Source of the DNA: Clostridia bacterium
GTDB taxonomy: Bacteria; Bacillota; Clostridia; Christensenellales; Borkfalkiaceae
Reading direction: 5' to 3'
Assembly: GCA_017536205.1 (NCBI GenBank)
Contig: JAFXHX010000013.1
Span: forward strand, 1 to 40,896
Length of the DNA stretch: 40,896 nucleotides
Part shown: piece after piece, positions 24,377 through 33,473 of the stretch
Position numbering within the stretch: position 1 is the stretch's first letter
How the letters are laid out: every line of letters begins with the position of its first letter
Notes under the pieces: generated by a model
What the model was told of the DNA's origin: nothing
Seen by the model: the letters and a program-made list of their open reading frames with translations, nothing else
The model's database searches: none
Position numbers and translations under genes: made by a program

Positions 24377-25502
24377 ATTTTGCAAGGTTTTTAACCACTT
24401 CTTTAAGCGTTTCAACTGCGTAGTCAACGTCGCTTTGAGTGTTGTTTTTAGAAAAGGTAAACCTAATTGACGAAAGTGCGTCTTTTTCAGAAAGACCTAT
24501 TTCTTTTAAAACGTGCGAGGGTTCAAGCGTTCCTGCAGTGCACGCCGAGCCAAGCGAAGCGCACACCCCTTTCATATCTAAATTATTAAGGATTGCCTCG
24601 CCTGAAAACCCACTAAAGAGTAGGTTTGCGTTAGAGCATATTACGTTTTTGCCGTTTACGCTAACGCCTTTAATTTCTAACGCCCTTGAAACGAAGTTAT
24701 CGCGAAGGGTTTTAACGTATAAATTATCTTTATCAAGGTTCGACCTTGTAAGTTCAAGCGCTTTAGCAAGCCCCACTGCGCCGGCAACGTTGCTAGTTCC
24801 CGAACGGCGAGTTCTTTCTTGATGCCCACCCGTTAATTGAGGGGCTATTTTTACGCCGTTTTTTATATAGATAATTCCAACGCCTTTTGGTCCACCGAAC
24901 TTGTGCGCCGAAAGCGAAAGCATATCAACGCCTAAATCTTTAACGTTTAAGTTTTTTAGCGCATAGCCTTGAACGGCGTCGGTAAAGAATAAACTGCCGT
25001 TTTCGTGGGCTTTTTCGGCAAGTTCTTTAATAGGCTCGATACTGCCTATTTCGTTATTCACAGCCATACAAGCCGTTAAAAAAGCGTTTTTAAGCCACTC
25101 GCTTTTATAATCGTTAACGCTAACAACGCCATCAACGCTTGGCTTAACTTTGTAAACCAAAGCGCCTTTTTTTTCAAGCACGTTTGCCGTTTGTAAAACC
25201 GACGGGTGCTCTATAGAAGATATAACCAATGCGTTTTTATTATCGCGAGCGTCGAAAGCGCCACGAAGCGCAAAGTTATTACTTTCAGTTCCACCCGACG
25301 TAAAATATATTTCGTTAAACTCGGAAGAGAGAAGGCTAGCAACCTTTTCCCTTGCTAAATCTAGCCCTGCCATTGCTAATCGCCCTAGCGAGTGCGAAGA
25401 GTTCGCATTGCCGTAAATACCCGTTAAATACGGCTCCATTTCGCTTAAAACTTCGGGCGATAACGGCGTTGTTGAGGCGTTATCTAAATATACCGTTTTC
25501 AC
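24375..25502 (-). CDS. Cysteine desulfurase (NifS/IscS family)
   Basis: The 375-aa PLP enzyme moves sulfur from cysteine to a persulfide for Fe-S or tRNA thiolation. It has YLDNASTTPLSPEV at the N-terminus, SGGTESNNFALRG, and the PLP Lys in LSAHKFGGPKGVG (about 197-209). The catalytic Cys lies in LGSACTAGTLEPSHVL (about 315-330). No IscU, thiI or mnmA gene is adjacent, so its partner is unknown. It starts 1 nt after the ABC transporter stop and is probably co-transcribed with it. Confidence 0.94.
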   Translation of the reverse strand: MKTVYLDNASTTPLSPEVLSEMEPYLTGIYGNANSSHSLGRLAMAGLDLAREKVASLLSSEFNEIYFTSGGTESNNFALRGAFDARDNKNALVISSIEHPSVLQTANVLEKKGALVYKVKPSVDGVVSVNDYKSEWLKNAFLTACMAVNNEIGSIEPIKELAEKAHENGSLFFTDAVQGYALKNLNVKDLGVDMLSLSAHKFGGPKGVGIIYIKNGVKIAPQLTGGHQERTRRSGTSNVAGAVGLAKALELTRSNLDKDNLYVKTLRDNFVSRALEIKGVSVNGKNVICSNANLLFSGFSGEAILNNLDMKGVCASLGSACTAGTLEPSHVLKEIGLSEKDALSSIRFTFSKNNTQSDVDYAVETLKEVVKNLAK

Positions 25503-25503
25503 G

Positions 25504-28500
25504 TTAAGGTCTTCTTATAAGGTCAACGGGTTTTTCTTTTGCTATTTTAATAATAGGCGTAATAGACGAAATAATTGCCGTTACTATACTTATACCAAAT
25601 ATAACAAGTATTTGCCTTACGCCGAATATTGCAAAGTCAACTACTAAGTGCATATATTCGGTTAGGTAATAGTTAACCGCTATGCAGGCAACGTAAGTGA
25701 ACACGTTTGCAAGTACGCCGTTTATAAACGCTATAACCATACTTTCGGTAAGGAACATTTTAAATACGTCTGCCCCACCCGAGCCAAGCGCGCGAAGTAC
25801 ACCTATGGATTGACGCTTTGAAACGATACTAGTTGAAATGTAGTTATAAAGCATAAATACCGAGAAGAGTGCTAAAACGAGCGAAGCGTATAAGAATAAA
25901 TCGGCAAACTGGTCGATAAGTTCTTCGTTTTCTTCAATAGTTTCCATAATAGCGTTATCAAACCAGTGAAGACCTAAACCGTTACTGCTCGTCATAAGTT
26001 TTGCAAGTTTGTTGTTAGCCTTTTTAGAAGCTTGAATCATTCCAAGCACGCGCGAATATTCGCCTTGGCCACCAAACGCGCCTATTTCGGTAAGTTCGCT
26101 AGAATTAAACATTAACGGAGAGAAGGTTGCCGCCTTTGAAGAAGCAAAGTTAAGACCAAAATATACGCCTACCACTTTATATTCAAACACTTCTCTTTCG
26201 CCGGTATCTTCATTTACCTTGTGAAGGTATAAGTAGTGTGCGTCGGGAAGGTTCATTTGTGGGAATTGCGCCCTTAACGTTTTTGAAAGACCGTTTGGTC
26301 CAAACAATCTATAAATAGCCTCTCTTCTATCTTCATCGGTTTTGGCGTTTTTAGCGTCGCTTACCGCAGTATCTATCCACTGATAATAGTTTAACGCACC
26401 TGCACTAACACCGTAGTCGAGCGCTAAAACACGGTTGATGTTGTCGATGTCGATAATAACTTCGTTTTCTTTAAGCGCAAACTCTTTATCAAGCGCGTCG
26501 CCTTCTGCTAAAGGCTCAACGCCACCATCTACGTCGGGAGCATCGCCTTCTTCTACGGGAGCGTCGTCAAATAAAATTACGTTATCTCTAGTAAACCTTT
26601 CGCTATTGAAAAACTCGCTAAACGTTGATACGTTTGGCTCAACGTTTTTGTCGCCGTATCCGTCGTAGTCAACGGTGTATGAAACGTTGTCGCTATAATA
26701 AGACAAGGGCTTGTTTTGAAGTTTTCTGCTTTCTTCAACAAAACCGTCGGCAACGAATAAGAGTTTGTGCGCCGTTGAGTTAAGGTACGACTTGTGTTCT
26801 GCAACTAAAGTTTTTGAAAAACTCGATTCAATGTTATATTTAAGCCTTTCAAACTTTGAAGGTATAGTTCCACAGTCGATAATACCAACGATTTTAAATA
26901 CTTGCGAGCCTTGCGACAACTTAAAGTATTTGTCAATAAGGTCGTCAACCTTGGTAATAGAAGTGCCAAATGCGTCAGTGTTACTCTCGTGGCCGTTTAT
27001 TGCATGCACTAGCGATTCTGCAACGTATTTAGATATTGCAACTTCGTTAAGCGAATCTCTTATAACTTCGGTTTTAGTGTTATCGGTGTACCTAAGCGTG
27101 GGGTATTTGCCCGAAATAATTCTATAATTAAAACCTTTTATTTGGTTAACTTCAATTTCTTCAGGAGAAAACTCTATCATACCGTTAACAACGGGTTTAT
27201 AATAAGCACCACCTATAGGAACGGTTATAAGTTTTTGAGCAGGAGCAGTTGCCGTTGCCATACCGTATATTTCAAGGTTATAAGTCGTTACGTTTTCAGG
27301 GTTTTGAGTACCGTCTTTTAAATAGTTTGCAACGTGGTAAACGCCCTTGAATTGATAGCCCGTATCGGTGCTTAACTTTTGAATAGTTTCTTGACTGATA
27401 TTTACCTTATACGACTCGCCTTTATCGGTTGAGTAGTTTGCGCCCGCTGCAATCGAAACGTAATCGCCCGAGTTTAAAAGGTTTGCTATAACCTTTGCCC
27501 TTCCGTAAGATGCGATGGTATCGGAAAGCCCGAACACTGCAAACGCAACGGCAGATAAAAGTATAGTAAATATAAGCCTTAAAGGCTTAACGCCAAGCGA
27601 TTTTATGCCGAGTTCTGCAGCGCTTTTATATTTCATTTTACTGCTAACGAGTTTAACGTTTTCTTTAAACTCTGGAATAGTAGACTCGTCAACGGGGGTT
27701 TTGCGCTTAAAACTAAGTTTATCGGTAATGCTAATTTTAACTTTGTTTTTAATTGCGCTTAATAAACTTCTAGTTTCTTTTTCGTTAAGGTCTGAGCCCG
27801 ATTTTACGTTTAACACGTCACCGTGAAGGTAAACGTTTTCTTTAACGGTAACTTCGTTAATTAAAACGTCTTCCGCAACTTGACCGTCAACTAAACGAAT
27901 AATTCTATCGGCGTAAGTTTTTGCAAGTTCAAGGTCGTGCGAAACTACGATTACGAGTTTTTCTTTAGAAAGTTTTTTAAGTTCTTCCATTACTTGAATA
28001 CCCGTAACGCTATCGAGTGCGCCGGTAGGCTCGTCCGCCATAATAATTTTGGGGTCTTTAATAAGCGCCCTTACTATTGCAATACGTTGCTTTTGACCAC
28101 CCGAAAGTTGGTTAGGGTGACGGCCTGCGTAAGCCTTGTCAACGTCAACGCTTTCAAGTAAACTTCTTAAAAGTTCGCTATTTACTTTTTTGCCTTGAAG
28201 TTCGTTGGCAATACCTATGTTCTTTTCAATGGTGTAATCGGGTAAAAGGTTATATTCTTGGAAAATAAAACCTATTAAAGTATTTCTGTAACTGTCGTAT
28301 TCCTTTTCGGTAAACTCTGAAAACCTTTTACCTGCAACGAAAATCTCGCCGTCATCAATACCGTCAAGACCACCTATTACGTTGAGCATAGTAGTTTTAC
28401 CACTACCCGATTTACCCGTAATAAACACCATGCCCGATTCAGGGAACGTTAAACTAACACCGTTAAGAGCGGCGGTATCGCCAGCTTTCGTGGTGTATAT

Positions 28501-28602
28501 TTTAGTTACGTTTTGAAGTTCGAGTAAGTGCCTGGTTTTTTGAACGTAAACGGCTTGTTGAACGTTTTCGTTAGCGCCTTTTTTGCCTGCTTTTTTTGCC
28601 AT
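25504..28602 (-). CDS. ABC transporter, fused ATPase and FtsX-type permease (MacB-like)
   Basis: The 1032-aa protein fuses an ABC ATPase (about 28-250; GKSGSGKTT, FQEYNLLPDYTIEKN, LSGGQKQRIAIVRA, IIMADEPTGALDS, VVSHD) to an FtsX-type permease. The permease has a first membrane helix near 340-360, a very large extracellular part (about 365-895) with an acidic stretch rich in Asp/Glu near 690-720, and three C-terminal helices (about 900-1025). This is the topology of MacB/LolC-type mechanotransmission transporters; substrate is unknown. A consensus-spaced promoter precedes it, and the cysteine desulfurase follows in the same unit. Confidence 0.93.
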   Translation of the reverse strand: MAKKAGKKGANENVQQAVYVQKTRHLLELQNVTKIYTTKAGDTAALNGVSLTFPESGMVFITGKSGSGKTTMLNVIGGLDGIDDGEIFVAGKRFSEFTEKEYDSYRNTLIGFIFQEYNLLPDYTIEKNIGIANELQGKKVNSELLRSLLESVDVDKAYAGRHPNQLSGGQKQRIAIVRALIKDPKIIMADEPTGALDSVTGIQVMEELKKLSKEKLVIVVSHDLELAKTYADRIIRLVDGQVAEDVLINEVTVKENVYLHGDVLNVKSGSDLNEKETRSLLSAIKNKVKISITDKLSFKRKTPVDESTIPEFKENVKLVSSKMKYKSAAELGIKSLGVKPLRLIFTILLSAVAFAVFGLSDTIASYGRAKVIANLLNSGDYVSIAAGANYSTDKGESYKVNISQETIQKLSTDTGYQFKGVYHVANYLKDGTQNPENVTTYNLEIYGMATATAPAQKLITVPIGGAYYKPVVNGMIEFSPEEIEVNQIKGFNYRIISGKYPTLRYTDNTKTEVIRDSLNEVAISKYVAESLVHAINGHESNTDAFGTSITKVDDLIDKYFKLSQGSQVFKIVGIIDCGTIPSKFERLKYNIESSFSKTLVAEHKSYLNSTAHKLLFVADGFVEESRKLQNKPLSYYSDNVSYTVDYDGYGDKNVEPNVSTFSEFFNSERFTRDNVILFDDAPVEEGDAPDVDGGVEPLAEGDALDKEFALKENEVIIDIDNINRVLALDYGVSAGALNYYQWIDTAVSDAKNAKTDEDRREAIYRLFGPNGLSKTLRAQFPQMNLPDAHYLYLHKVNEDTGEREVFEYKVVGVYFGLNFASSKAATFSPLMFNSSELTEIGAFGGQGEYSRVLGMIQASKKANNKLAKLMTSSNGLGLHWFDNAIMETIEENEELIDQFADLFLYASLVLALFSVFMLYNYISTSIVSKRQSIGVLRALGSGGADVFKMFLTESMVIAFINGVLANVFTYVACIAVNYYLTEYMHLVVDFAIFGVRQILVIFGISIVTAIISSITPIIKIAKEKPVDLIRRP

Positions 28603-28676
28603 AAGTATTGCTCCTAAAATTACGTGTTAGGTTTAAAGCGTTTATAATCTTATTATAAAAACGCAAAATCATAGGC

Positions 28677-28705
28677 ATTATACCACATTTTATAAGTTTT
28701 AGCAA
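28677..28705 (-). promoter_or_regulatory. Promoter of the ABC transporter operon
   Basis: On the minus strand TTGCTA (28700-28705) and TATAAT (28677-28682) are 17 bp apart. The leader of about 70 nt is AT-rich and shows no clear riboswitch. Confidence 0.78.
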
Positions 28706-28768
28706 CATATTTTTTATACGACTTTAAAAATTGAAGTGTTTATCACAATAATTTCATTTTTATAATAG

Positions 28769-28796
28769 AAAAAACCGCCGTATAGGGCGGTTTTTT
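28769..28796. terminator. Intrinsic terminator of the gene at 28797
   Basis: AAAAAACCGCC-GTATAG-GGCGGTTTTTT lies directly at the stop codon of the minus-strand gene and is symmetrical. Confidence 0.88.
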
Positions 28797-29465
28797 CTAT
28801 CTAGCGTCTTTTTCAAGTAACGAAGCAAAATAGTCTTTTGTAAAACTTTTTTGGCGCATATTTTCCTTAACTATGGTTTTTAGCCTTTCGTTTTCTAAAG
28901 TAAGTTCGGCGCTTTTTTTCTTTAAAACTGCGTTTTCTTCTACAACTTCTTTTAGTAATCTGTCAAGCATTAAGTTTATTTCACGCTCTAACTTTTTAAA
29001 CCTTACTTGTGGCTCGCTACCTTTTGTAAAGGCGTTTATTTTATAGCCGAATTCTCGTTCAACTTCTTCTTTCGCTCTATAAATTACGGGCGCGTGGCTT
29101 TTTACGAGCGCGCGATATTTATTAAGATAGCGAAGGGCTAGTTTTTCGTTTCCGTTTGCCAAGTTTAAAACGCTTTTTCTAACGCTTGAGCCTTGTTCAA
29201 CGCTTTTAATAACGTATTTTAAAAGTTCAAACTCTTCAGCACGAGTAAACTCTACGGCTTTTGTTGGGAGCATATATTTTGGTAGCCCCAACGCTTTGTA
29301 ATTTTCTTTTACCGTTTTATAGTAGTGGTTTCTAACGCTACCTTTTGCCTTTCCCGTCTTTTTAGAAAACTCTTCAAAAACTTCGGTGAGCGGGGCGCCG
29401 AGTTTAATTTTTTCTTGCGCTAAAGTTAAAAGGTTATTTGTTTCAGTTTGGGTAAATGCTTTCAT
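28797..29465 (-). CDS. Tandem Myb/HTH-like protein with C-terminal coiled coil
   Basis: The 222-aa soluble protein is not firmly assigned. Residues about 1-55 and 68-120 look like two related helical DNA-binding repeats. The first contains FTQTETNNLL and KTGKAKGSVRNHYYKTV, and the second FTRAEEFELLKYVI and KLALRYLNKYRALV. A basic middle is followed by a leucine/glutamate-rich coiled coil (about 155-205). This layout recalls the RsfA/Myb-like sporulation regulators of Firmicutes, but that match is inferred from pattern only. It is divergent from the unknown gene at 29547 and has a GGAGAG ribosome site. Confidence 0.65.
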   Translation of the reverse strand: MKAFTQTETNNLLTLAQEKIKLGAPLTEVFEEFSKKTGKAKGSVRNHYYKTVKENYKALGLPKYMLPTKAVEFTRAEEFELLKYVIKSVEQGSSVRKSVLNLANGNEKLALRYLNKYRALVKSHAPVIYRAKEEVEREFGYKINAFTKGSEPQVRFKKLEREINLMLDRLLKEVVEENAVLKKKSAELTLENERLKTIVKENMRQKSFTKDYFASLLEKDAR

Positions 29466-29535
29466 AATACTCTCCTTTTTGTGAAATTATAGCCAAACTT
29501 TTAAGTTATAATACATACGGCGAAACTTTTTCGAG

Positions 29536-29541
29536 TATAAT
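29536..29541 (+). promoter_or_regulatory. -10 box immediately upstream of the gene at 29547
   Basis: TATAAT ends 5 nt before the ATG and there is no Shine-Dalgarno, indicating a leaderless mRNA. The segment AAACTTTTTCGAGTATAAT nearly matches the promoter at 37230-37248, but the -35 (ACATAC) is poor. Confidence 0.5.
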
Positions 29542-29546
29542 TTTAT

Positions 29547-30440
29547 ATGATTATTTACGTTTCTAGCGATTTGCCCGCCTATTTTAAAATTAACGGGGAA
29601 TACGCATCTAAAGTAAACAAAAACCTTAAATCGTTTGAAGTTTATGATGATAACGCCTTGTTTGAAATCTTACCCACCAACTCTAACTATCTTCCCTGTT
29701 ACGGCGATGTTTTTGGCGGAACTAACCTTAAAGCGTTTAAAGTTCAAGGTGGGGTTTTACTTTACCCCGTATTTAAACCGCAAGTGGTTTTCGGCTTTAA
29801 AATGCTTGGGCAAGTTAGTTGCGACGTGGGTGGCGTTTTAACGCAATTATCGGTTGTTTTAGACGGGCTTTGTCGCTTTTATTTAGACGGGGCTTTAAGC
29901 GTTGTTGAAAACCTGCCTTTTATACCTGAAAAGTATGAACTTTACCACGAAAAAGGCTTGCTTTTTGCTAGTTTTTCCAGGGAAAAAACGGCACTTTTTA
30001 TTTACGACGTTAGCACTCGGCGTTTAGTGTATAGCGACGTTGTTTCGGCGTTTTCGTTTAGTGAAACGCTAACCGTTAAAAAGGAATATTTAACTACTAT
30101 TTATACAACTATTACTGAACGATGGAACTTAATAGGTGAAGTTAGTTTAATTTCCACTCACGACGAGAAGGAAAAGAGTTTTTTAAGCCTTAACCCGTCG
30201 CTTATAGGAGTGGCGTTTTTTGAAAGCGTTATAATAGGGGCTAGCGTTGAAGATGTTGCAAGCCCTGCCCTTATTAAGCGCACCAAAGAACTTAAAGAGT
30301 TTTTGGGTAAAGTTATAAGGGTTCTACCTTCCCCAAGTGCTAAGGGCGAAGTTTGGCTAATTACGGAAAACGAAGTTATTAAAGGTATTCCCGTTTACGA
30401 AAACGGATTTATAAATAACGTTTTACTAGATGATTTTTAA
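29547..30440 (+). CDS. Hypothetical beta-rich protein, unrecognised
   Basis: I do not recognise this 297-aa protein. It has no signal peptide or membrane helix. Short alternating hydrophobic strands dominate residues 1-180 (for example VLLYPVFKPQVVFGFKMLG), and the last third has a helix (PALIKRTKELKEFLGKVI) followed by more strands, suggesting a beta-propeller-like or sandwich fold. It is divergently encoded from the Myb-like gene 81 nt away, and SulP follows on the same strand under its own promoter. Codon use matches the host region, so it seems resident. Confidence 0.7.
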   Translation: MIIYVSSDLPAYFKINGEYASKVNKNLKSFEVYDDNALFEILPTNSNYLPCYGDVFGGTNLKAFKVQGGVLLYPVFKPQVVFGFKMLGQVSCDVGGVLTQLSVVLDGLCRFYLDGALSVVENLPFIPEKYELYHEKGLLFASFSREKTALFIYDVSTRRLVYSDVVSAFSFSETLTVKKEYLTTIYTTITERWNLIGEVSLISTHDEKEKSFLSLNPSLIGVAFFESVIIGASVEDVASPALIKRTKELKEFLGKVIRVLPSPSAKGEVWLITENEVIKGIPVYENGFINNVLLDDF

Positions 30441-30461
30441 GGTTTTTACCTTGTTATTTTG

Positions 30462-30490
30462 TTGCTAAGTTTTTTTATATGTTATATAAT
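30462..30490 (+). promoter_or_regulatory. Promoter of the SulP transporter
   Basis: TTGCTA (30462-30467) and TATAAT (30485-30490) are spaced by 17 bp. A TAGGAG ribosome site follows before the ATG at 30512. Confidence 0.8.
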
Positions 30491-30511
30491 TAAACGATTA
30501 TAGGAGTACTT

Positions 30512-31771
30512 ATGAAGATTTTTGAGCCTAAAATTATTTCAAGTTTAAAAGGTTATACCGGGAAACAACTTTTAAGCGACGTTGTTGCCGGTATTATAGT
30601 TGCAATTATTGCGCTTCCACTTTCTATTGCACTTGCAATAGCATCGGGCGCTAAACCTGAACGAGGTTTATACACAGCCGTAGTTGCAGGTTTTGTAATT
30701 GCGCTACTTGGTGGCAGTAAAGTTAATATTTCAGGCCCTACCGCCGCATTTGCAACCATAGTTGCAGGAATTATCGGCGCTGAAGGCAAGGGCTTTGAAG
30801 GACTTGTAATTGCAACCATAACCGCAGGTTTAATTTTAATTTTAATGGGTGTGTTTAGAGTTGGAACGTTTATTAAATACGTTCCCAAAAGCATAACGGT
30901 TGGCTTTACGGCGGGAATTGCAGTTACCATTTTAATAGGTCAACTTAAAGACTTTACGGGTGCAGATTACTCAAACCCCGTTGAAACGCTTGAAAAAGTT
31001 GCCGTATTTTTTGAAAACATAAAAACCGTTAACCCCCTTGCAATACTCGTTGGCGTTATATCGCTTGCAATTTTAATAGGTTGGAACTACGTTACTAAAA
31101 AAGTTCCAGGCTCTATAATAGTAGTTGTGCTTGGCATTTTACTCGTTGGAATAACGGGCGTTTCGGTTAACACCATAGGTGACCTTTACACTATAACCCC
31201 GGGCTTTCCAAAGTTTTCGTTCCCAAATATTACGGGCGAACTCTTTATAAAAATGCTACCCGATGCATTTACCATTGCAATTTTAGCGGGTATTGAATCG
31301 CTTCTTTCCTGCGTTGTTAGCGACGGTATGATTGGCGACACGCACAACCCCAACACCGAACTTATTGCTCAAGGCGTTGGCAACGTTTGTTCGGGATTGT
31401 TTGGCGGAATACCCGCAACGGGTGCAATAGCAAGAACTGCCGCAAACGTTAAAAGTGGTGGTAGGTCGCCCATATCTGGCATAGTACACGCCCTCGTGTT
31501 ACTTTTAGTGCTTGTGGTTTTAATGCCCTACGCATCGTTTATTCCCATGCCCGTTATAGCGTCTATTCTATTTATAGTTGCTTATAATATGAGCGAGTGG
31601 AGAAGTTTTGTTAAAATTATAAAAACTAAAAACGTGTTTGATATTATAGTTTTAGTTCTTACTTTCCTTCTTACGGTAATATTTGATTTAGTAGTTGCAA
31701 TAGCAGTTGGGCTTGCGCTTCACTACGCAATAGTAATAATTAAAAAACTTGCTTCTAAAAAAGCAGAATAA
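30512..31771 (+). CDS. SulP-family anion transporter without STAS domain
   Basis: The 419-aa membrane protein is of the SulP/SLC26 family (sulfate, bicarbonate or dicarboxylate transport). Landmarks are LLSDVVAGIIVAIIALPLSIALAIASG near the N-terminus, GLYTAVVAGFVIALLGGSK, NISGPTAAFATIV, and FGGIPATGAIARTAANVKSGGRSPISGIVHA. It has 12 or more hydrophobic segments. Most SulP proteins carry a C-terminal STAS domain of about 100 residues; this one ends shortly after the last helix (KKLASKKAE), so the regulatory domain is absent. It is monocistronic with its own promoter and terminator. The transported ion cannot be inferred. Confidence 0.94.
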   Translation: MKIFEPKIISSLKGYTGKQLLSDVVAGIIVAIIALPLSIALAIASGAKPERGLYTAVVAGFVIALLGGSKVNISGPTAAFATIVAGIIGAEGKGFEGLVIATITAGLILILMGVFRVGTFIKYVPKSITVGFTAGIAVTILIGQLKDFTGADYSNPVETLEKVAVFFENIKTVNPLAILVGVISLAILIGWNYVTKKVPGSIIVVVLGILLVGITGVSVNTIGDLYTITPGFPKFSFPNITGELFIKMLPDAFTIAILAGIESLLSCVVSDGMIGDTHNPNTELIAQGVGNVCSGLFGGIPATGAIARTAANVKSGGRSPISGIVHALVLLLVLVVLMPYASFIPMPVIASILFIVAYNMSEWRSFVKIIKTKNVFDIIVLVLTFLLTVIFDLVVAIAVGLALHYAIVIIKKLASKKAE

Positions 31772-31773
31772 TT

Positions 31774-31805
31774 AAAAAACTCACGGTTTTTCCGTGAGTT
31801 TTTTA
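31774..31805. terminator. Bidirectional terminator between sulP and the HAD gene
   Basis: ACTCACGG-TTTTT-CCGTGAGT is flanked by A5 and T6 and serves both convergent genes. Confidence 0.88.
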
Positions 31806-32606
31806 TATGCAGTAATTTTCTATTATATATTTAATTCCGTTATCGTCGTTAGACGGCGCTACTTTATCAGCCACGTTTTTTGCGCTTTCTTCGCCGTTTG
31901 CCATACAGAACGATAACCCAGCCACCTTTAGCATCTCAACGTCGTTCCCAGCATCGCCAACGGCTATAACGTCGCTTAACGCCCCGCCGTAAATGCCCGC
32001 AAGTATTTCGCAAGCCGTTCCCTTGTTAACGCCTATAAGATTTATATCTATCATATTGTCGTTACTTCTAACAACGTCGCACTCGGGCAAAAGGTCTATT
32101 AAGGGGGCGTGATGAAAGTCTAACTTTTCTTTATCATCGAAAATTAAAATCTTTGGAGATGCTACGCTTGCGCTTTTTATTGCGCTTATAATATCGGGCT
32201 TGTGCGTGCCTTTAACCCAAGTTACCTTTTCATACTCGTCGGTACAACTCGTGTGCTTAAAATAATAGTAGCCGTTTCCAAAATAATAGTGTGCGTAAAC
32301 GTCGTGTTTAACGGCGTAGTCAAAAAAACGAATTGCAAGTTCTTTAGAAAGACCGTTTCTGTAAACTTCTTTACCCGTTGCCATATCGGTAATAACGGCG
32401 CCGTTAAAACTTGCAAGCAACCCTTTATACCCAACTTTATCTAAAAGTTTTTTAATGCTGTCGGTTGCTCTGCCCGTACATACCACGAACACACCGCCAC
32501 GGCTTATAAAGGAATTGATTGCGTCAAGGTTTTCTTTGCTTATTTCGTTGTTGCTGTTTGCAAGCGTTCCATCAAAATCGCTTACTAGTATTTTATATTT
32601 TTTCAT
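31803..32606 (-). CDS. Cof-type HAD-superfamily phosphatase
   Basis: The 267-aa protein is a class IIB HAD hydrolase. It has the nucleophile motif VSDFDGTLANSNNEIS (about 8-23), VVCTGRATDSIKKLL as motif II, a C2-type cap domain, and VIAVGDAGNDVEMLKVAG as the final acidic motif. Such enzymes dephosphorylate sugar phosphates, FMN or pyridoxal phosphate; the substrate here is unknown. The start overlaps the stop of the coiled-coil gene by 4 nt (ATGA). Confidence 0.93.
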   Translation of the reverse strand: MKKYKILVSDFDGTLANSNNEISKENLDAINSFISRGGVFVVCTGRATDSIKKLLDKVGYKGLLASFNGAVITDMATGKEVYRNGLSKELAIRFFDYAVKHDVYAHYYFGNGYYYFKHTSCTDEYEKVTWVKGTHKPDIISAIKSASVASPKILIFDDKEKLDFHHAPLIDLLPECDVVRSNDNMIDINLIGVNKGTACEILAGIYGGALSDVIAVGDAGNDVEMLKVAGLSFCMANGEESAKNVADKVAPSNDDNGIKYIIENYCI

Positions 32607-33169
32607 TTTATAAGTTCGTAGTCAAAAGGTAAGGTCTCGCCTGCTTTGTGCTTTTTAGAATACGCGCATACTTCAACGCGTACCCTTCTTTCCATACTGT
32701 TGTTGTGAGTGTCTCTTATGCCAAACTCTATCATGCGAAGTATTTTACGGTGTTGCGCTTTGTTTCTTGTTATAATAACGGTGTCTGCAACGCAAGTTTC
32801 TTCATCGAAAAGGTCGCCCATTTGTTTAACTAAAACGTCGATTTTATAACCGTAAAGGCGTGAGAGTTGGTTTTCGTAAACTTCACTATAATGCTCTTTA
32901 ATGCCTTGAAATATTAGCGTTTCGGCAGTTTGATACGATTCTTTTATAATTTTTTTAGCATCGCTTATTGCCGTTTTTAAATTGTTCCTTTCTTCGTTAA
33001 GGGCGGTAAGTTCTTCGTTTTTACCATGATTTGAAACGGTGTTTTTTCTAACCGTTTTTAGTTTTTCTTGGTTTTCTTGAAGCGCGTTTTGCATTTTGTA
33101 AAGTTTTGCGCTTAACTCTTTATACGTTTTAATTTTACCTTCTATAACGTCAAAATCAGTTGCGCTCAT
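32603..33169 (-). CDS. Hypothetical coiled-coil protein
   Basis: This 188-aa protein is not recognised. Residues about 8-90 form a charged coiled coil rich in Lys, Glu and Asn. A globular C-terminal part (about 95-188) includes GIRDTHNNSMERRVRVEVC. There is no signal peptide or membrane segment. It sits between the YnzC-like gene (stop/start overlap TAATG) and the HAD phosphatase (ATGA overlap), so the three are translationally coupled. The role is unknown. Confidence 0.7.
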   Translation of the reverse strand: MSATDFDVIEGKIKTYKELSAKLYKMQNALQENQEKLKTVRKNTVSNHGKNEELTALNEERNNLKTAISDAKKIIKESYQTAETLIFQGIKEHYSEVYENQLSRLYGYKIDVLVKQMGDLFDEETCVADTVIITRNKAQHRKILRMIEFGIRDTHNNSMERRVRVEVCAYSKKHKAGETLPFDYELIK

Positions 33170-33345
33170 TACGACTTATCTCCCTTTTTATAGTCTTCGG
33201 GGTTGCCAAGCGAAGCGCGCATATTGAGCCTTATAGCGTCAAGATATTCACGGCGAAGTTTTGCCTGCTCTTCTTTTTCAGCCTGGGTAAGCCCTTCGGT
33301 TTTTGCTTTTTTTGCAAGATAATTTATTCTTTCAACGTCTATCAT
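33169..33345 (-). CDS. YnzC-like DUF896 small protein
   Basis: A 58-aa protein is encoded here, too short for routine ORF calling. It begins [20 protein letters not shown] and contains [13 protein letters not shown] followed by NMRASLGN, the DUF896 pattern seen in Bacillus YnzC, a small helical hairpin protein of unknown function. The stop overlaps the next ATG as TAATG. The start has no Shine-Dalgarno: TATAAT ends 6 nt before the ATG, so the mRNA is probably leaderless. It is the first gene of a three-gene operon with the coiled-coil protein and the HAD phosphatase. Confidence 0.88.
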   Translation of the reverse strand: MIDVERINYLAKKAKTEGLTQAEKEEQAKLRREYLDAIRLNMRASLGNPEDYKKGDKS

Positions 33346-33351
33346 AAAAAT

Positions 33352-33380
33352 ATTATAACTTTATTTATAAGATTTTGCAA
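33352..33380 (-). promoter_or_regulatory. Leaderless promoter of the DUF896 operon
   Basis: On the minus strand TTGCAA (33375-33380) and TATAAT (33352-33357) are 17 bp apart. The -10 box ends 6 nt before the ATG at 33345. Confidence 0.78.
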
Positions 33381-33429
33381 TGTTTTTTGGCTTGCTTTTT
33401 TTAATTTTAGGGTTTTTGAGCAAAAGTAT

Positions 33430-33458
33430 TTGACAAACCAAAATTAAAGTAGTATTAT
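33430..33458 (+). promoter_or_regulatory. Promoter of tRNA-Leu
   Basis: TTGACA (33430-33435) and TATTAT (33453-33458) are separated by 17 bp, ending 15 nt before the mature tRNA. Confidence 0.8.
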
Positions 33459-33473
33459 ACTAGCGTTAAAGTT

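Noticed and set aside
28603..28676. Riboswitch before the ABC transporter
   Set aside because: The leader is AT-rich, without stable stems or a known aptamer core.
33160..33447. Plus-strand 95-codon frame before tRNA-Leu
   Set aside because: It is antisense to the DUF896 gene and runs over two promoters.
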